Assembly: GCA_029210175.1 (NCBI GenBank)
Contig: JARGPL010000019.1
Location: forward strand, 1 to 64,000
Reading direction: 5' to 3'
Source of the DNA: Minwuia sp.
GTDB lineage: Bacteria > Pseudomonadota > Alphaproteobacteria > Minwuiales > Minwuiaceae
Length of the DNA stretch: 64,000 nt
Shown: positions 21,779 to 31,892 of the stretch, one piece after another
Layout: the number at the start of each line of letters is the position of its first letter
Numbering within the stretch: position 1 is the stretch's first letter
Translations under genes and position numbers: made by a program
The notes under the pieces: model-generated
What the model was told of the DNA's origin: nothing
Database searches by the model: none
What the model saw: the letters and a program-made list of their open reading frames with translations, nothing else

Positions 21779-24574
21779 ATGCCCGATACCGGCGACCACG
21801 CGAAAGCTATTGGCGACCAGGAAAAGAAAGAGTCGATCAACGACTATTACAGCGCTGTTCAATTGCGCACGGACCGCTGGATAGCCCTGCGCGACGCCGT
21901 TGAGGGCCTGACACGGGCCGACGCGAAGACCAGGAAAAAGCTGAATGCCAGGGTCGCCGCGCTGTTCGAATCGCTGGCACCGATCGAGCGTTTCTGGGCC
22001 TTCCCCGGTGCGGCGGCTTTCCAGCAACTGCACCGCATGTTCGACAACGGGGCAACCAACGACCTGATTTTCTCCGTCAAGCGCGTCGTCCGTGCATTGT
22101 CGACCGGTGCCTATCGCCGTCGCAGCGTGCCCCTGTCGCAGCAGGATGGTGACTGGGATGACGTGGAAGATGAATCGACCCTGTCCATCGAAGCCCGCGC
22201 ACTGACCAAGCCGTACTTCGAGGTCCTGATCGTCGACAACCTGACCGATCAGCAGGACAAGTGGCTGCGCAACAGCCTGCAACGCATGCGCCGGACAGAA
22301 GATCCGTTTGTCTATGAACCGGTCGTGGTCCCGTCGCTGGAAGATGCGCTGGTTGCCATCCTGTTCAACCACAACATCCAGTCCGTCGTCGTGCGCCCGG
22401 GGCTGACGCTCAAGAGCGCCGAGGTTCTGCCGCTGCTGAAGAAGCAGCTGAAACGGATCGGTGATTCCGTCGATCTCGATACCCTGGAACCGGAAGTCTA
22501 TGGCCCGGAACTCTGCCGTCTGATCGCCAAGGTGCGACCGGAACTGGACGTCTATCTGGTGACGGAACGTGCGGTCGAGAATATCGCCGGTCTCGACCTC
22601 GGGACCTGCAGGCGCGTGTTCTACAATCAGGAAGACTTCCTGGAACTGCACCTCAACATCATCCGTGGCGTCAATGCGCGCTACAAGACGCCGTTCTTCA
22701 CGGCGCTGAAGGAATATTCCAAGCAGCCGACGGGCGTGTTTCATGCCATGCCGATCAGCCGTGGCAAATCCATCAGCCGCAGCCACTGGATCCAGGACAT
22801 GGGGGCGTTCTATGGCCCCAACATCTTCCTGGCTGAAACATCCGCCACGAGTGGCGGGCTGGACAGCCTGCTGGAGCCGCATGGCCCGATCAAGGAAGCG
22901 CAGGAATATGCGTCTCGCGCATTTGGCTCGAAACAGACGTTCTTCGCCACCAATGGCACATCGACCTGCAACAAGGTCGTCGTGCAGGCGCTGGTGCAAC
23001 CCGGTGACATCGTTCTCGTCGACCGCGACTGCCATAAATCACATCACTACGGCATGGTTCTGGCGGGCGCGCAGGTGGTGTACCTCGACAGCTATCCGCT
23101 CAGCGAATACTCCATGTATGGCGCGGTGCCACTGCGGGAGATAAAGCATCAGCTGCTGAAGCTGAAGGCTGCAGGCAAGCTGGACCGCGTCCGCATGCTG
23201 CTGCTGACCAACTGCACCTTCGACGGCATCGTCTACAACGTGGAACGGGTCATGTCGGAGTGTCTGGCGATCAAGCCCGACCTCGTGTTCCTCTGGGACG
23301 AGGCCTGGTTCGCCTTCGCCCGCTTCGGCCCGACCTATCGCCAGCGTACAGCCATGAACGCCGCCAACAACATGCGCGAGCGGCTGCGTCGCCCGGCGGC
23401 CAAGGCAAGCTATGAAGCGCAGCAGGCCGAGCTTGCCGGTGCCGATGACGAAACCCTGCTCAATACCCGGCTGATTCCGCCACCGACGGCGCGGGTCCGC
23501 GTCTATGCCTGTCAATCGACGCACAAGACACTGACGTCACTGCGGCAGGGGTCGATGATCCATATCAATGATCAGGACTTCAAGGGCGAGGTGGAACAGT
23601 CGTTCCATGAAGCCTACATGACCCATACATCCACCTCCCCCAACTACCAGATCATCGCGTCGCTGGACGTGGGTCGGCGACAGGTGGAGCTGGAAGGGTT
23701 CGAGTTCGTGCAGCGCCAGGTCGAAGCGGCCATGTCGCTGCGTCGTGCCATTTCCACCCACCCGCTGCTGCAGAAGTATTTCAAGGTGCTGACAGCCGGT
23801 GACATGATACCGGAGCAATATCGCGAAAGCGGTGTCACGTCCTATTACGACCCCGAACAGGGCTGGACGGACATCTGGGAATGCTGGGCCAGCGACGAGT
23901 TTGCGCTCGACGCCACCCGCGTGACCCTGGCCGTCGGCGGCACGGGTTGGGACGGCGATACGTTCAAGACCAAGATCCTGATGGACAAGTTCGGCATCCA
24001 GATCAACAAGACGTCTCGCAACACCGTCCTGTTCATGACCAACATCGGCACCACCAGGTCATCGGTTGCGTACCTGATCGAGGTGCTGGTGGAGATCGCG
24101 AACGATCTTGACGATCTGCTGGATGACGCATCGAAGATGGAGCGGCGCGGGTTCGAGAAGCGGGTCAAGAACCTGATGGAAGACCTGCCGCCCCTGCCCG
24201 ACTTCAGCAGGTTCCATGATGCGTTCCGGACCGAAGATGCGCACCAGACGCCGGAAGGCGACATGCGGTCTGCATTCTTCCTGTCCTATGACGAGGACAA
24301 TTGTGACTACCTCGAACTCGATGGCTCCGTGAAGGCGGCCATGGAAACGGGTCGGGATGTCGTGTCCGCTTCGTTCATCATTCCCTATCCACCCGGGTTT
24401 CCCATCCTTGTGCCCGGTCAGGTTATCAGCAAGGAAATCCTCGCCTTCATGCGCGCGCTGGACGTCAGCGAGATCCACGGCTATCGCCCGGATCTCGGAC
24501 TGCGCGTGTTTACCGAGGAAGCACTGGAACGGCACGCAGCCAAGCAACGCGCGATCGCCGGATTGAATTCATAA
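21779..24574 (+). CDS. Large Orn/Lys/Arg decarboxylase-family PLP enzyme
   Basis: The start is ATG 21779, with GGAGG four bases upstream (an in-frame GTG at 21767 precedes that motif). The protein has 931 residues. An N-terminal region of about 320 residues is followed by the PLP fold-type I core of the Orn/Lys/Arg decarboxylase family: ETSATSGGLDSLLEPHGPI, then FFATNGTSTCNKVVVQALV, WDEAWFAFARF with the cofactor Asp, and the Schiff-base Lys583 in STHKTLTSLRQGS. The C-terminal domain ends DLGLRVFTEEAL. This is much longer than the roughly 715-755 residue enteric enzymes. The amino-acid substrate cannot be told from sequence. The ATP-grasp gene starts 11 bases after its stop, so co-translation is likely. 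Confidence 0.9.
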   Translation: MPDTGDHAKAIGDQEKKESINDYYSAVQLRTDRWIALRDAVEGLTRADAKTRKKLNARVAALFESLAPIERFWAFPGAAAFQQLHRMFDNGATNDLIFSVKRVVRALSTGAYRRRSVPLSQQDGDWDDVEDESTLSIEARALTKPYFEVLIVDNLTDQQDKWLRNSLQRMRRTEDPFVYEPVVVPSLEDALVAILFNHNIQSVVVRPGLTLKSAEVLPLLKKQLKRIGDSVDLDTLEPEVYGPELCRLIAKVRPELDVYLVTERAVENIAGLDLGTCRRVFYNQEDFLELHLNIIRGVNARYKTPFFTALKEYSKQPTGVFHAMPISRGKSISRSHWIQDMGAFYGPNIFLAETSATSGGLDSLLEPHGPIKEAQEYASRAFGSKQTFFATNGTSTCNKVVVQALVQPGDIVLVDRDCHKSHHYGMVLAGAQVVYLDSYPLSEYSMYGAVPLREIKHQLLKLKAAGKLDRVRMLLLTNCTFDGIVYNVERVMSECLAIKPDLVFLWDEAWFAFARFGPTYRQRTAMNAANNMRERLRRPAAKASYEAQQAELAGADDETLLNTRLIPPPTARVRVYACQSTHKTLTSLRQGSMIHINDQDFKGEVEQSFHEAYMTHTSTSPNYQIIASLDVGRRQVELEGFEFVQRQVEAAMSLRRAISTHPLLQKYFKVLTAGDMIPEQYRESGVTSYYDPEQGWTDIWECWASDEFALDATRVTLAVGGTGWDGDTFKTKILMDKFGIQINKTSRNTVLFMTNIGTTRSSVAYLIEVLVEIANDLDDLLDDASKMERRGFEKRVKNLMEDLPPLPDFSRFHDAFRTEDAHQTPEGDMRSAFFLSYDEDNCDYLELDGSVKAAMETGRDVVSASFIIPYPPGFPILVPGQVISKEILAFMRALDVSEIHGYRPDLGLRVFTEEALERHAAKQRAIAGLNS

Positions 24575-24585
24575 GGGGGCAGAAA

Positions 24586-26046
24586 ATGCCAAAAAAGGTT
24601 CTCAAGAACATCTCGGAAATCCGTCGGTACTTCCACCGCAATGAATCGCCGATCTATTTCGTTTCCGCGACCAACTTCAACCTGCTCGGCCTTGACGAAT
24701 GGGTAAAGAACTTCAAGTACATCAACTACATCGACTGCTTTGACGGACGGCACCCGAACGTCCTCGTGCCCTCGGAACAGCCGCATGCCGAGTTCCAGTC
24801 GATCGAGGACATCAACAACTACCTGCTGCAGCACAAGGAAGTCACCGACTTCGTTGGTGATCGCCCGGGCAAGCCGCATTTCGTGTTCCTGATGTTTGAC
24901 GAGGAAACCGAACAGCTGGCAAAGAAGCTGGGCGCCAAGGTCTGGTTCCCGAAGGCCAAGCTGCGCAACCGTGTCGACAACAAGATCGAGACCGTGCGGA
25001 TCGGGGACAAGGCTGGCGTGCCGTCCGTTCCCAACACCCTGTCAGTGATCAACGACTGGGACCACCTGTGCAAGGTCGCCGAGAAGGCGAAGCTGGGGGA
25101 TGACTGGGTGCTTCAGTCGGCCTATGGCGATTCCGGGCACACGACGTTCTTCATCAAGTCCGAAGCCGACTACCGCCGCCATGAACATGACATCGTCGGT
25201 CAGGGCGAGATCAAGATCATGAAGCGCATCGTCTGCCGTGGCTCGGCCATCGAGGCCTGTGCCACCAGCCAGGGCACCATCGTTGGCCCGCTGATGACCG
25301 AACTGGTCGGATTCAAGGAACTGACCCCCTACCGGGGCGGCTGGTGTGGTAACGAGATCTTCTCCACCGCCTTCTCCCAGGAGATCCGCGACAAGGCCCG
25401 CCAGCTGACCTTCCAGTTCGGAGAGCAGTTGAAGAAAGAGGGCTATCGTGGCTATTTCGAACTGGATTTCCTGATCGAGGAAAGCACCGGCGAGATCTAC
25501 CTGGGTGAGTTGAACCCGCGCATCACCGGTGCGTCGTCCATGACGAACCATGCCGCGTTCGCGCATGCGGACGCGCCGCTGTTCCTGTTCCATCTGCTTG
25601 AATTCTCCGGCAAGGAATTCGAACTCGATGTAGAGGAACTGAACGCCCGCTGGTCAGATCCGGACATGATCGATTCCTGGAGCCAGATGGTCATCAAGCA
25701 TACTGACGACACGGTCGACATCCTGACAGAAGCCCCGGAATCCGGCATCTACAAGATGCTGGATGACGGGACCGTCGTCTTCGACCGCTTCGACTACCAT
25801 CGCCGTGCGGTCGAAAGTGATCGCGAAGCCTTTTTCCTGCGCATCCTGAAGCCTGGCGATTATCGCTATGAAGGTGCCGATCTGGGCATTCTGGTGACGC
25901 GCGGGCGCTCCATGAACAACCGGTTCCGCCTGACGCCCCGGTCGAAGGACTGGATCGACGGCATCAAGGCCGCTTTCGCGGCGAAGCCGTTGCCGGCAGC
26001 AGAACCGGGGCCGGAGCTTTCCGAACCCGCCTTCAAGATGCTCTGA
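24586..26046 (+). CDS. ATP-grasp ligase-like protein
   Basis: This is a 486-residue protein with an ATP-grasp fold at about 110-345. The lid and nucleotide region shows DDWVLQSAYGDSGHTTFFIK and IKIMKRIVCRG. Mg-binding motifs are GYFELDFLIEE and GELNPRITGASS (Glu308, Asn310, Arg312). No biotin carboxylase subdomains or biotin carrier are present, although automatic annotation often uses that name. ATP-grasp enzymes make acyl-phosphates that are attacked by an amine or thiol, so amide-bond formation using the amine from the upstream decarboxylase is a reasonable guess. AAGGGGGCAGAAA gives a strong ribosome site. Confidence 0.85.
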   Translation: MPKKVLKNISEIRRYFHRNESPIYFVSATNFNLLGLDEWVKNFKYINYIDCFDGRHPNVLVPSEQPHAEFQSIEDINNYLLQHKEVTDFVGDRPGKPHFVFLMFDEETEQLAKKLGAKVWFPKAKLRNRVDNKIETVRIGDKAGVPSVPNTLSVINDWDHLCKVAEKAKLGDDWVLQSAYGDSGHTTFFIKSEADYRRHEHDIVGQGEIKIMKRIVCRGSAIEACATSQGTIVGPLMTELVGFKELTPYRGGWCGNEIFSTAFSQEIRDKARQLTFQFGEQLKKEGYRGYFELDFLIEESTGEIYLGELNPRITGASSMTNHAAFAHADAPLFLFHLLEFSGKEFELDVEELNARWSDPDMIDSWSQMVIKHTDDTVDILTEAPESGIYKMLDDGTVVFDRFDYHRRAVESDREAFFLRILKPGDYRYEGADLGILVTRGRSMNNRFRLTPRSKDWIDGIKAAFAAKPLPAAEPGPELSEPAFKML

Positions 26047-26101
26047 TCGCGGCTGGGGACAGCCGAGAGGAAACGCGACCAAACGGGGGATCACGACAAG
26101 C

Positions 26102-27079
26102 ATGCTGCTAACGTTCCGGGCACGGGCGGAGGCCACGCCAGGCCCTGTCTGGGGCGGGCTGTTCCGCGAATACTGGCCCAACTATCGCAAATGGTGGGCA
26201 AAGTCGGGTTCGGCTGCGCGTCCCACATGGCTGGAAGGCCGGGACGCGATGCGCAAGTACATGCCGGAAATCGTGCCGTTGTACGAGGAACTGGTGGAGG
26301 TCGCGGGTGGCAAGGATGATCAGGCGCGATTCCTGAGCTATTACTGCCCGCCACCCTACCTTTCCGGGTGCAGTCAGGCGATCTGGCCCGGTGGTCGCCC
26401 GGTCCTGGTGCGCAACTACGATTACAGCCCCTACGCTTTCGACAGCGTCGTGCTCCGGACCGAATGGCAGGGGCGCACCGTCATGGGCATGACCGACGGC
26501 CTGTTCGGGCTGGTGGATGGCGTGAACGATGCCGGTCTGGCGGTTTCGCTTACCTTCGGTGGTCGTCAGGTGGTGGGGGATGGCTTCGGCGTTCCACTGA
26601 TCCTTCGCTACATCCTGCAGACCTGCAACACGGCGGATGAGGCCGCGGCCGCCCTGGCCCGCATCCCGACACACATGAGTTACAACGTGACCGCCGTGGA
26701 TGCGAAACGGCAGTATGTAACCGTCCACATGGCGCCGGATCGTCCAGCCATCGTCACCCATGCGGCGGTCGCGACCAATCATCAGGAACGGGTCGAATGG
26801 GCCAGCCACGCCCGTTTCACTGCCACGGTGGAGCGGGAGCGGTTTCTGCTGCAACGCCTGACCCTGCACGTGGAATCAGCCAGCAGATTCGTGTCGGCAT
26901 TCCTGCGTCCGCCACTTTATTCCTTCGCCTTCAACCAGGGTTTCGGCACACTCTACACTGCGGTCTACGAAGGGCGGCAGCGGCGGCTGACCCTGCACTG
27001 GCCCGGCAAGACCTGGAAACTGGAAATGCGGAACTTTCAGGAAGGCAATACATCGGTGCGCTTGCCCGACGTCGCCTGA
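26102..27079 (+). CDS. C45-family Ntn hydrolase / acyltransferase-like protein
   Basis: This 325-residue protein resembles the acyl-CoA:6-aminopenicillanate acyltransferase (peptidase C45) family. The candidate nucleophile is Cys90 in YLSGCSQAIW; the following PVLVRNYDYSP and GLFGLVDGVNDAGLAVSLTF stretches are typical. In that family Cys becomes N-terminal by self-cleavage at the Gly-Cys bond, leaving a small (here 89-residue) and a large chain. Family members form or break amides on small molecules. It lies 55 bases after the ATP-grasp gene and 54 bases before maeB on the same strand. No signal peptide, so it should be cytoplasmic. Confidence 0.82.
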   Translation: MLLTFRARAEATPGPVWGGLFREYWPNYRKWWAKSGSAARPTWLEGRDAMRKYMPEIVPLYEELVEVAGGKDDQARFLSYYCPPPYLSGCSQAIWPGGRPVLVRNYDYSPYAFDSVVLRTEWQGRTVMGMTDGLFGLVDGVNDAGLAVSLTFGGRQVVGDGFGVPLILRYILQTCNTADEAAAALARIPTHMSYNVTAVDAKRQYVTVHMAPDRPAIVTHAAVATNHQERVEWASHARFTATVERERFLLQRLTLHVESASRFVSAFLRPPLYSFAFNQGFGTLYTAVYEGRQRRLTLHWPGKTWKLEMRNFQEGNTSVRLPDVA

Positions 27080-27133
27080 TCAGGTCCTGGATCGACAAAC
27101 AAGAAGCCGCTTGAAACTTGGGGGAACACGACC

Positions 27134-29422
27134 ATGGCCAGCAACATCTCCGATGATCTGAGGTCAGGCGCGCTCGTCTATCACAGCTCGCCGCGTCCGG
27201 GAAAGATCGAGGTCAATCCGATCAAGCCGCTGGGTAACCAGCGCGATCTGGCGCTGGCCTACAGCCCGGGCGTGGCCGCTGCCTGCGAGGCCATTGTCGA
27301 TGACCCGAAGGCTGCGGCACAGATGACGTCCCGCGCCAATCTGGTCGGCGTCATCTCCAATGGCACGGCTGTCCTGGGCCTTGGTGCCATTGGCCCCCTC
27401 GCAGCCAAACCGGTGATGGAGGGCAAGGCCGTCCTGTTCAAGAAGTTCGCCGGGATCGACGTCTTCGATATCGAAATGGACTGCACCGACCCGACCCGCC
27501 TGATCGATGCCATTGCCATGCTGGAACCCACCTTCGGCGGCATCAATCTGGAAGACATCAAGGCGCCGGAATGCTTCGAGGTGGAGGAAGCGCTGAAGAA
27601 GCGCATGGGCATTCCCGTGTTTCATGACGATCAGCATGGCACGGCCATCATCGTCGGTGCCGCAGCGCAGAATGCCATGCAGATCGCGGGCAAGAACCTC
27701 GCTGATGTGAAGATCGTGGCGTCAGGTGCCGGTGCTGCCGCCCTCGCCTGCCTGAACATCCTCGTTTCCCTGGGCGCGAAGCGGGAGAACATCTGGGTCA
27801 CCGACCTGGAAGGCGTGGTCTACAAGGGACGCAAGGTCCTGATGGACCGCTGGAAGTCTGTATTCGAGCAGGATACGGACGCCCGCACGCTGGCCGACGT
27901 CATCGATGGTGCAGATATCTTCCTCGGCCTGTCGGCGGCGGGTGTGCTGAAGCCCGAGATGCTTCAGAAGATGGCCAAGGATCCGCTGGTCCTGGCGCTG
28001 GCCAATCCGACGCCGGAGATCATGCCCGACATCGCGCGGGAGGTCCGGCCCGACATCATGATCTGTACCGGACGTTCCGACTTTCCCAATCAGGTGAACA
28101 ACGTACTCTGCTTCCCCTATATCTTCCGGGGGGCGCTGGATGCCGGTGCCACAGCGATCAACGAAGCCATGAAACTGGCCGCTGTTGCGGCTATTGCCGA
28201 ACTGGCCCATGCCGCACCGTCCGATGTTGCAGCCAAGGCCTACAGCGGTGAATCCGAACTGTTCGGGCGCGGGTCCCTGATCCCCAATCCGTTCGATCCC
28301 CGGCTGATCCTGAAGATCGCGCCTGCCGTGGCACGGGCCGCGGCCGAAAGTGGCGTCGCGACACTGCCGATCGACGACTACGACGCCTATGAGGAGCGAC
28401 TGGAACGTTTCGTCTTCCGCTCCGGCATGATCATGAAGCCGATCTTTTCGCAGGCGAAGGCATCCCCGAAGCGCGTCATCTATGCAGAGGGCGAGGATGA
28501 GCGCGTGCTGCGCGCGGCGCAGGTGGCACTGGAAGAGGGCATCGCCATGCCGATCCTCATCGGGCGGCCGGAAGTCATCAATCAAAGGCTGAAGCGGTTC
28601 GGACTGTCCATCCGACCCGGCACGGACTTCGAGGTCGTGAACCCCGAAAGCGATCCGCGCTACCGCACCTATGTGGATACCTATCTGGAGCGCGCCTGGC
28701 GGCAGGGCGTGACGGCGGACCGCGCACGCACGCTGGTGCGAACCCGAACGACCATCATCGCCACACTTGCCGTGCACCGGGGCGATGCCGATGCCATGAT
28801 CTGTGGCGTTGAGGGACGGTTCGAGCGCCACCTCGACCACATCCGCACCGTCATTGGCCTGGCCGAGACCGCGCGCGACTTCTCCACGATCAGCCTGATC
28901 CTGTTGTCAAAGGGTGCCTATTTCCTGGCGGACACCTACGTGTCCTATGAACCATCGTCGGAAGAGCTGGCGGAAATGGCCATCCTCGCCGCAGGACAGG
29001 TTTCACGGTTTGGTATCACGCCCAAGATCGCCCTGTTGTCGCATTCGTCGTTCGGCAGCCGCAAGACGCCCAGTTCAACGAAAATGCGCGACGCCGTGGA
29101 GCTGATCCGTGCCCGTGTGCCCGAATTGCAGGTAGAAGGCGAAATGCATGGCGACGTGGCACTTGATGAGGCCTATCGCAACCGCACCTTCCCGCTCGCC
29201 AACCTGGCCGGACAGGCCAATATCCTGATCATGCCGAACCTGGACGCATCCAACATTTCCTATCAGCTGATCAAGTTCATGGCCGACGCCCTGCCCGTCG
29301 GTCCGATCCTGGTCGGTGCAGCCAAGCCTGCGCATATCCTGACGCCTTCCGTCACCGCGCGCGGCATCGTCAACATGACGGCCCTGGCGGTGGTGGAGGC
29401 GGGATCAGCGGCACCGCGCTGA
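27134..29422 (+). CDS. maeB: NADP-dependent malic enzyme, MaeB type
   Basis: This 762-residue fusion converts malate to pyruvate and CO2 with NADP. Residues 1 to about 430 are the malic enzyme domain ([28 protein letters not shown]-like core, [15 protein letters not shown], and the nucleotide-binding [17 protein letters not shown]). The remaining part is a phosphotransacetylase-like domain ([29 protein letters not shown]), which in MaeB is regulatory rather than catalytic. Length is standard. GGGGGAACACGACC precedes the ATG. It may belong to the upstream transcript or be a housekeeping neighbour; the 54-base gap does not decide. Confidence 0.96.
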   Translation: MASNISDDLRSGALVYHSSPRPGKIEVNPIKPLGNQRDLALAYSPGVAAACEAIVDDPKAAAQMTSRANLVGVISNGTAVLGLGAIGPLAAKPVMEGKAVLFKKFAGIDVFDIEMDCTDPTRLIDAIAMLEPTFGGINLEDIKAPECFEVEEALKKRMGIPVFHDDQHGTAIIVGAAAQNAMQIAGKNLADVKIVASGAGAAALACLNILVSLGAKRENIWVTDLEGVVYKGRKVLMDRWKSVFEQDTDARTLADVIDGADIFLGLSAAGVLKPEMLQKMAKDPLVLALANPTPEIMPDIAREVRPDIMICTGRSDFPNQVNNVLCFPYIFRGALDAGATAINEAMKLAAVAAIAELAHAAPSDVAAKAYSGESELFGRGSLIPNPFDPRLILKIAPAVARAAAESGVATLPIDDYDAYEERLERFVFRSGMIMKPIFSQAKASPKRVIYAEGEDERVLRAAQVALEEGIAMPILIGRPEVINQRLKRFGLSIRPGTDFEVVNPESDPRYRTYVDTYLERAWRQGVTADRARTLVRTRTTIIATLAVHRGDADAMICGVEGRFERHLDHIRTVIGLAETARDFSTISLILLSKGAYFLADTYVSYEPSSEELAEMAILAAGQVSRFGITPKIALLSHSSFGSRKTPSSTKMRDAVELIRARVPELQVEGEMHGDVALDEAYRNRTFPLANLAGQANILIMPNLDASNISYQLIKFMADALPVGPILVGAAKPAHILTPSVTARGIVNMTALAVVEAGSAAPR

Positions 29423-29445
29423 AGCCGGCGACTTCGAAACGCCGC

Positions 29446-31791
29446 TCAACTGACCTGCAGCAAGCCGGGCAGTGGCTCATGGGTCGCGGTCATCGTCTCG
29501 ATCTTCGCCACGAGGCCGTCAACACTGAGCGGCTTTGACATGTAGTCGTCCATACCTGCCTGCAGGCATTTCTCGCGGTCACCGATCTGGGCATGGGCCG
29601 TCAGGCCAATGATCGGTGTCCGCGACCAGCCATTGCGGGTTTCCAGGTCACGGATGGCCGTTGCCGCCGCATGACCACCCATCACGGGCATGGACACATC
29701 CATCAGGATCAGCGCCGGGCGGTGCTGGACGAAAGCAGCCACGGCCTCTTCGCCATTGCCGGCCACGAGGGCCTTGCAGCCGGCAATCTGCAGGACGCCG
29801 AGTATCAGTTCCTGATTGACCCGATTGTCCTCTGCAACAAGTACGGTTCGTTCTGGCCCCTTCATTTCCTGGCGCCGCGCGCCCGACAGGTTGAGGGCCG
29901 GCACGCCCTGCCCTGGCTTTACCTGGTCTTGCAACAGGGGCGATGCTTTGGGACGGACCGCAGTCGACCGGCTGAAAATGGTCACCAGCCGATCGTAAAG
30001 CAGGGACGCATTGGCAGGCTTCACCAGATGCCCCTGCACACCCAGATCCATGAAGTTTCCGCCGCTTTCAGGCTGCTCCATGGACGTCAGCATCAGGATC
30101 GGAATACCGCTGAGGCTGTCGGTCGCGTGCAGTGTGCGGGCGACGCCAGCACCGTCCATTCCGGGCATGTTGTAGTCGAGGACTACAAGATCGTACTCGC
30201 GACCGTCCGACATGGCCTTCGCCAGTTCAGCCAGACCGGCAAGACCTGATCCCTCCGCATGCGGCTTCAGCCCCCATGCCGTCAGCTGTTCGGTCAGGAT
30301 TTCGCGGTTGAGCGGATTGTCGTCGATGATCAGCACGCGCTTGCCGTCAACACTGACGGGCACGATCTTGCGCTCCACCTTGCTGCCATCCACCGGCAGA
30401 GCCAGTGTCACGACGAACGTGCTTCCCTTGCCCGGTTCTGATTCCACGGTGATCTGGCCCTTCATCTCGGCAATCAGCATCTTGGCTATGGCCAGACCCA
30501 GCCCGGTTCCGCCCTGACGGCGCGTCGCACTGCCGTCCACCTGAGTGAACTTGTCGAAGATCAGGCTGGTCTGCGATTGGTCCATGCCGATCCCCGTGTC
30601 GCTGACCGTCAGTTCGACCTGCGCCACCTTCCCGGTGCCGTCACCGGTCTCTGCCTGTGCCCGCACATCGATAAGAACATGGCCCGAATCCGTGAACTTG
30701 ACGGCATTGCCAACCAGATTGGTCAGGATCTGCCGTACGCGCCCCGGATCGCCGATCAGCGCCTGCGGCATGTCGGGATCAATCCGGACGATCAGCTCTA
30801 TTCCTTTCTCTTCCGCTTGCGTGGACATGAGCGTGGCTACATCGCTCACGGCCTGCGACATGCGGAACGGTGCAGAAGCCAGTTGCAGCTGCCCGGCATC
30901 GATCTTCGAGAAATCGAGAATGTCATTGATGATCGTCAGCAAAGCCTTGCCCGAACTCGTCACGGTATCCGCGTAGCGTTTCTGGCGCGCATCCAGTTCG
31001 GTCTGCTGCAACAGTTCCGACATGCCCATCATGCCATTGAGCGGTGTCCGGATCTCATGGCTCATGTTGGCAAGGAACTCCGACTTGGCCCGGTCGGCTT
31101 GCTTGGCGCGTTCCGTCTCGATTGCGAGTTCCCGGTTGCGGGATCTCAGATGACGCAGGATCGAACGGATTGCCAAACCAGGCACAAGAAGCAGCAACAG
31201 GATGATGCACGCGATCTGAACACCGAACTGGATGAATTCGGAACGGATGCCGACGGTCGCTTCCGTCTGGTCCACATAGACTTCGGTAATGGCCACGATC
31301 CTGCCATCCCTGATCATCGGTACATAGCTCTCCGTGTATACCTCTGGCCGTTCAGGTCTCGATGACCCGTCTTCGATCTGCGTGAAGGGTCGCCCGGTGG
31401 CAACGATCTCCGCCGCCCTGGCATTGTGATCACCCAGGGATTGCTGAAGAGCCGTGTTGCCTTCAACCAGGTCTTCCGATGAAAGGCGGAGCTTGCCATC
31501 TGGAGAGAACAGCTTGAATCGAAAGACGTTTCCGAATTGCGTGACATCCTTCAGGAAAACCAGTTCTTCCGGGCTGATACTGCCACCGGCAGCGATCTTT
31601 CCTATGCTGGGCAGACGCCCCGAAATGACGCTTGCCCATTCAAGGGAGATTTCTTCCGCCTGATGCGCGACATGCCTGTCAGCTGTCTGCTGAACCAGAA
31701 GCAGTGCCCCGGCCAAGGCGCCAACCGCCAGCAGAACGAAAGCGAGCAGCAGCGCAGGGCCGCTACCCATATACTGAATAGTCCGGTTCAT
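29446..31791 (-). CDS. Hybrid sensor histidine kinase with two receiver domains
   Basis: This is a 781-residue membrane kinase. TM1 spans about 13-33, a periplasmic sensor domain about 35-185, and TM2 about 190-210. A HisKA domain follows with phospho-acceptor His245 in [17 protein letters not shown], then HATPase_c with the [13 protein letters not shown] loop. Two receivers follow, each with an intact acceptor Asp: [11 protein letters not shown] and [11 protein letters not shown], both with a conserved Lys (VKPA, SKPL). No Hpt domain is attached, so signal must leave through a separate Hpt or the final receiver. It is convergent with maeB. The promoter gap (31792-31892) carries a single TTAACC. 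Input signal unknown. Confidence 0.93.
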   Translation of the reverse strand: MNRTIQYMGSGPALLLAFVLLAVGALAGALLLVQQTADRHVAHQAEEISLEWASVISGRLPSIGKIAAGGSISPEELVFLKDVTQFGNVFRFKLFSPDGKLRLSSEDLVEGNTALQQSLGDHNARAAEIVATGRPFTQIEDGSSRPERPEVYTESYVPMIRDGRIVAITEVYVDQTEATVGIRSEFIQFGVQIACIILLLLLVPGLAIRSILRHLRSRNRELAIETERAKQADRAKSEFLANMSHEIRTPLNGMMGMSELLQQTELDARQKRYADTVTSSGKALLTIINDILDFSKIDAGQLQLASAPFRMSQAVSDVATLMSTQAEEKGIELIVRIDPDMPQALIGDPGRVRQILTNLVGNAVKFTDSGHVLIDVRAQAETGDGTGKVAQVELTVSDTGIGMDQSQTSLIFDKFTQVDGSATRRQGGTGLGLAIAKMLIAEMKGQITVESEPGKGSTFVVTLALPVDGSKVERKIVPVSVDGKRVLIIDDNPLNREILTEQLTAWGLKPHAEGSGLAGLAELAKAMSDGREYDLVVLDYNMPGMDGAGVARTLHATDSLSGIPILMLTSMEQPESGGNFMDLGVQGHLVKPANASLLYDRLVTIFSRSTAVRPKASPLLQDQVKPGQGVPALNLSGARRQEMKGPERTVLVAEDNRVNQELILGVLQIAGCKALVAGNGEEAVAAFVQHRPALILMDVSMPVMGGHAAATAIRDLETRNGWSRTPIIGLTAHAQIGDREKCLQAGMDDYMSKPLSVDGLVAKIETMTATHEPLPGLLQVS

Positions 31792-31892
31792 CTGGTCAGG
31801 TTCCGTTCCGTGATTGGCAGGTTATCGCAAACGCGATTCCTGGCTCTCTGGGCGTCGAACCCACCCCGGCACGGGTTAACGTCTGATTGAGG

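Noticed and set aside
20714-23035. 773-residue open frame on the minus strand
   Set aside because: It is antisense to the amidase and decarboxylase genes, which have clear catalytic motifs. Its translation is rich in His/Arg/Gln without any family motif, the usual shadow of a GC-rich gene.
24586-26046. Biotin carboxylase label for the ATP-grasp protein
   Set aside because: ATP-grasp motifs are present, but the N-terminal biotin carboxylase domain pattern and any biotin carrier or carboxyltransferase gene are missing.
20732-26046. Standard agmatine to putrescine pathway (ADC plus N-carbamoylputrescine amidase)
   Set aside because: The amidase and decarboxylase would fit, but no agmatine deiminase is present and the ATP-grasp and C45 genes have no place in that pathway. 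Not excluded if a deiminase is elsewhere.
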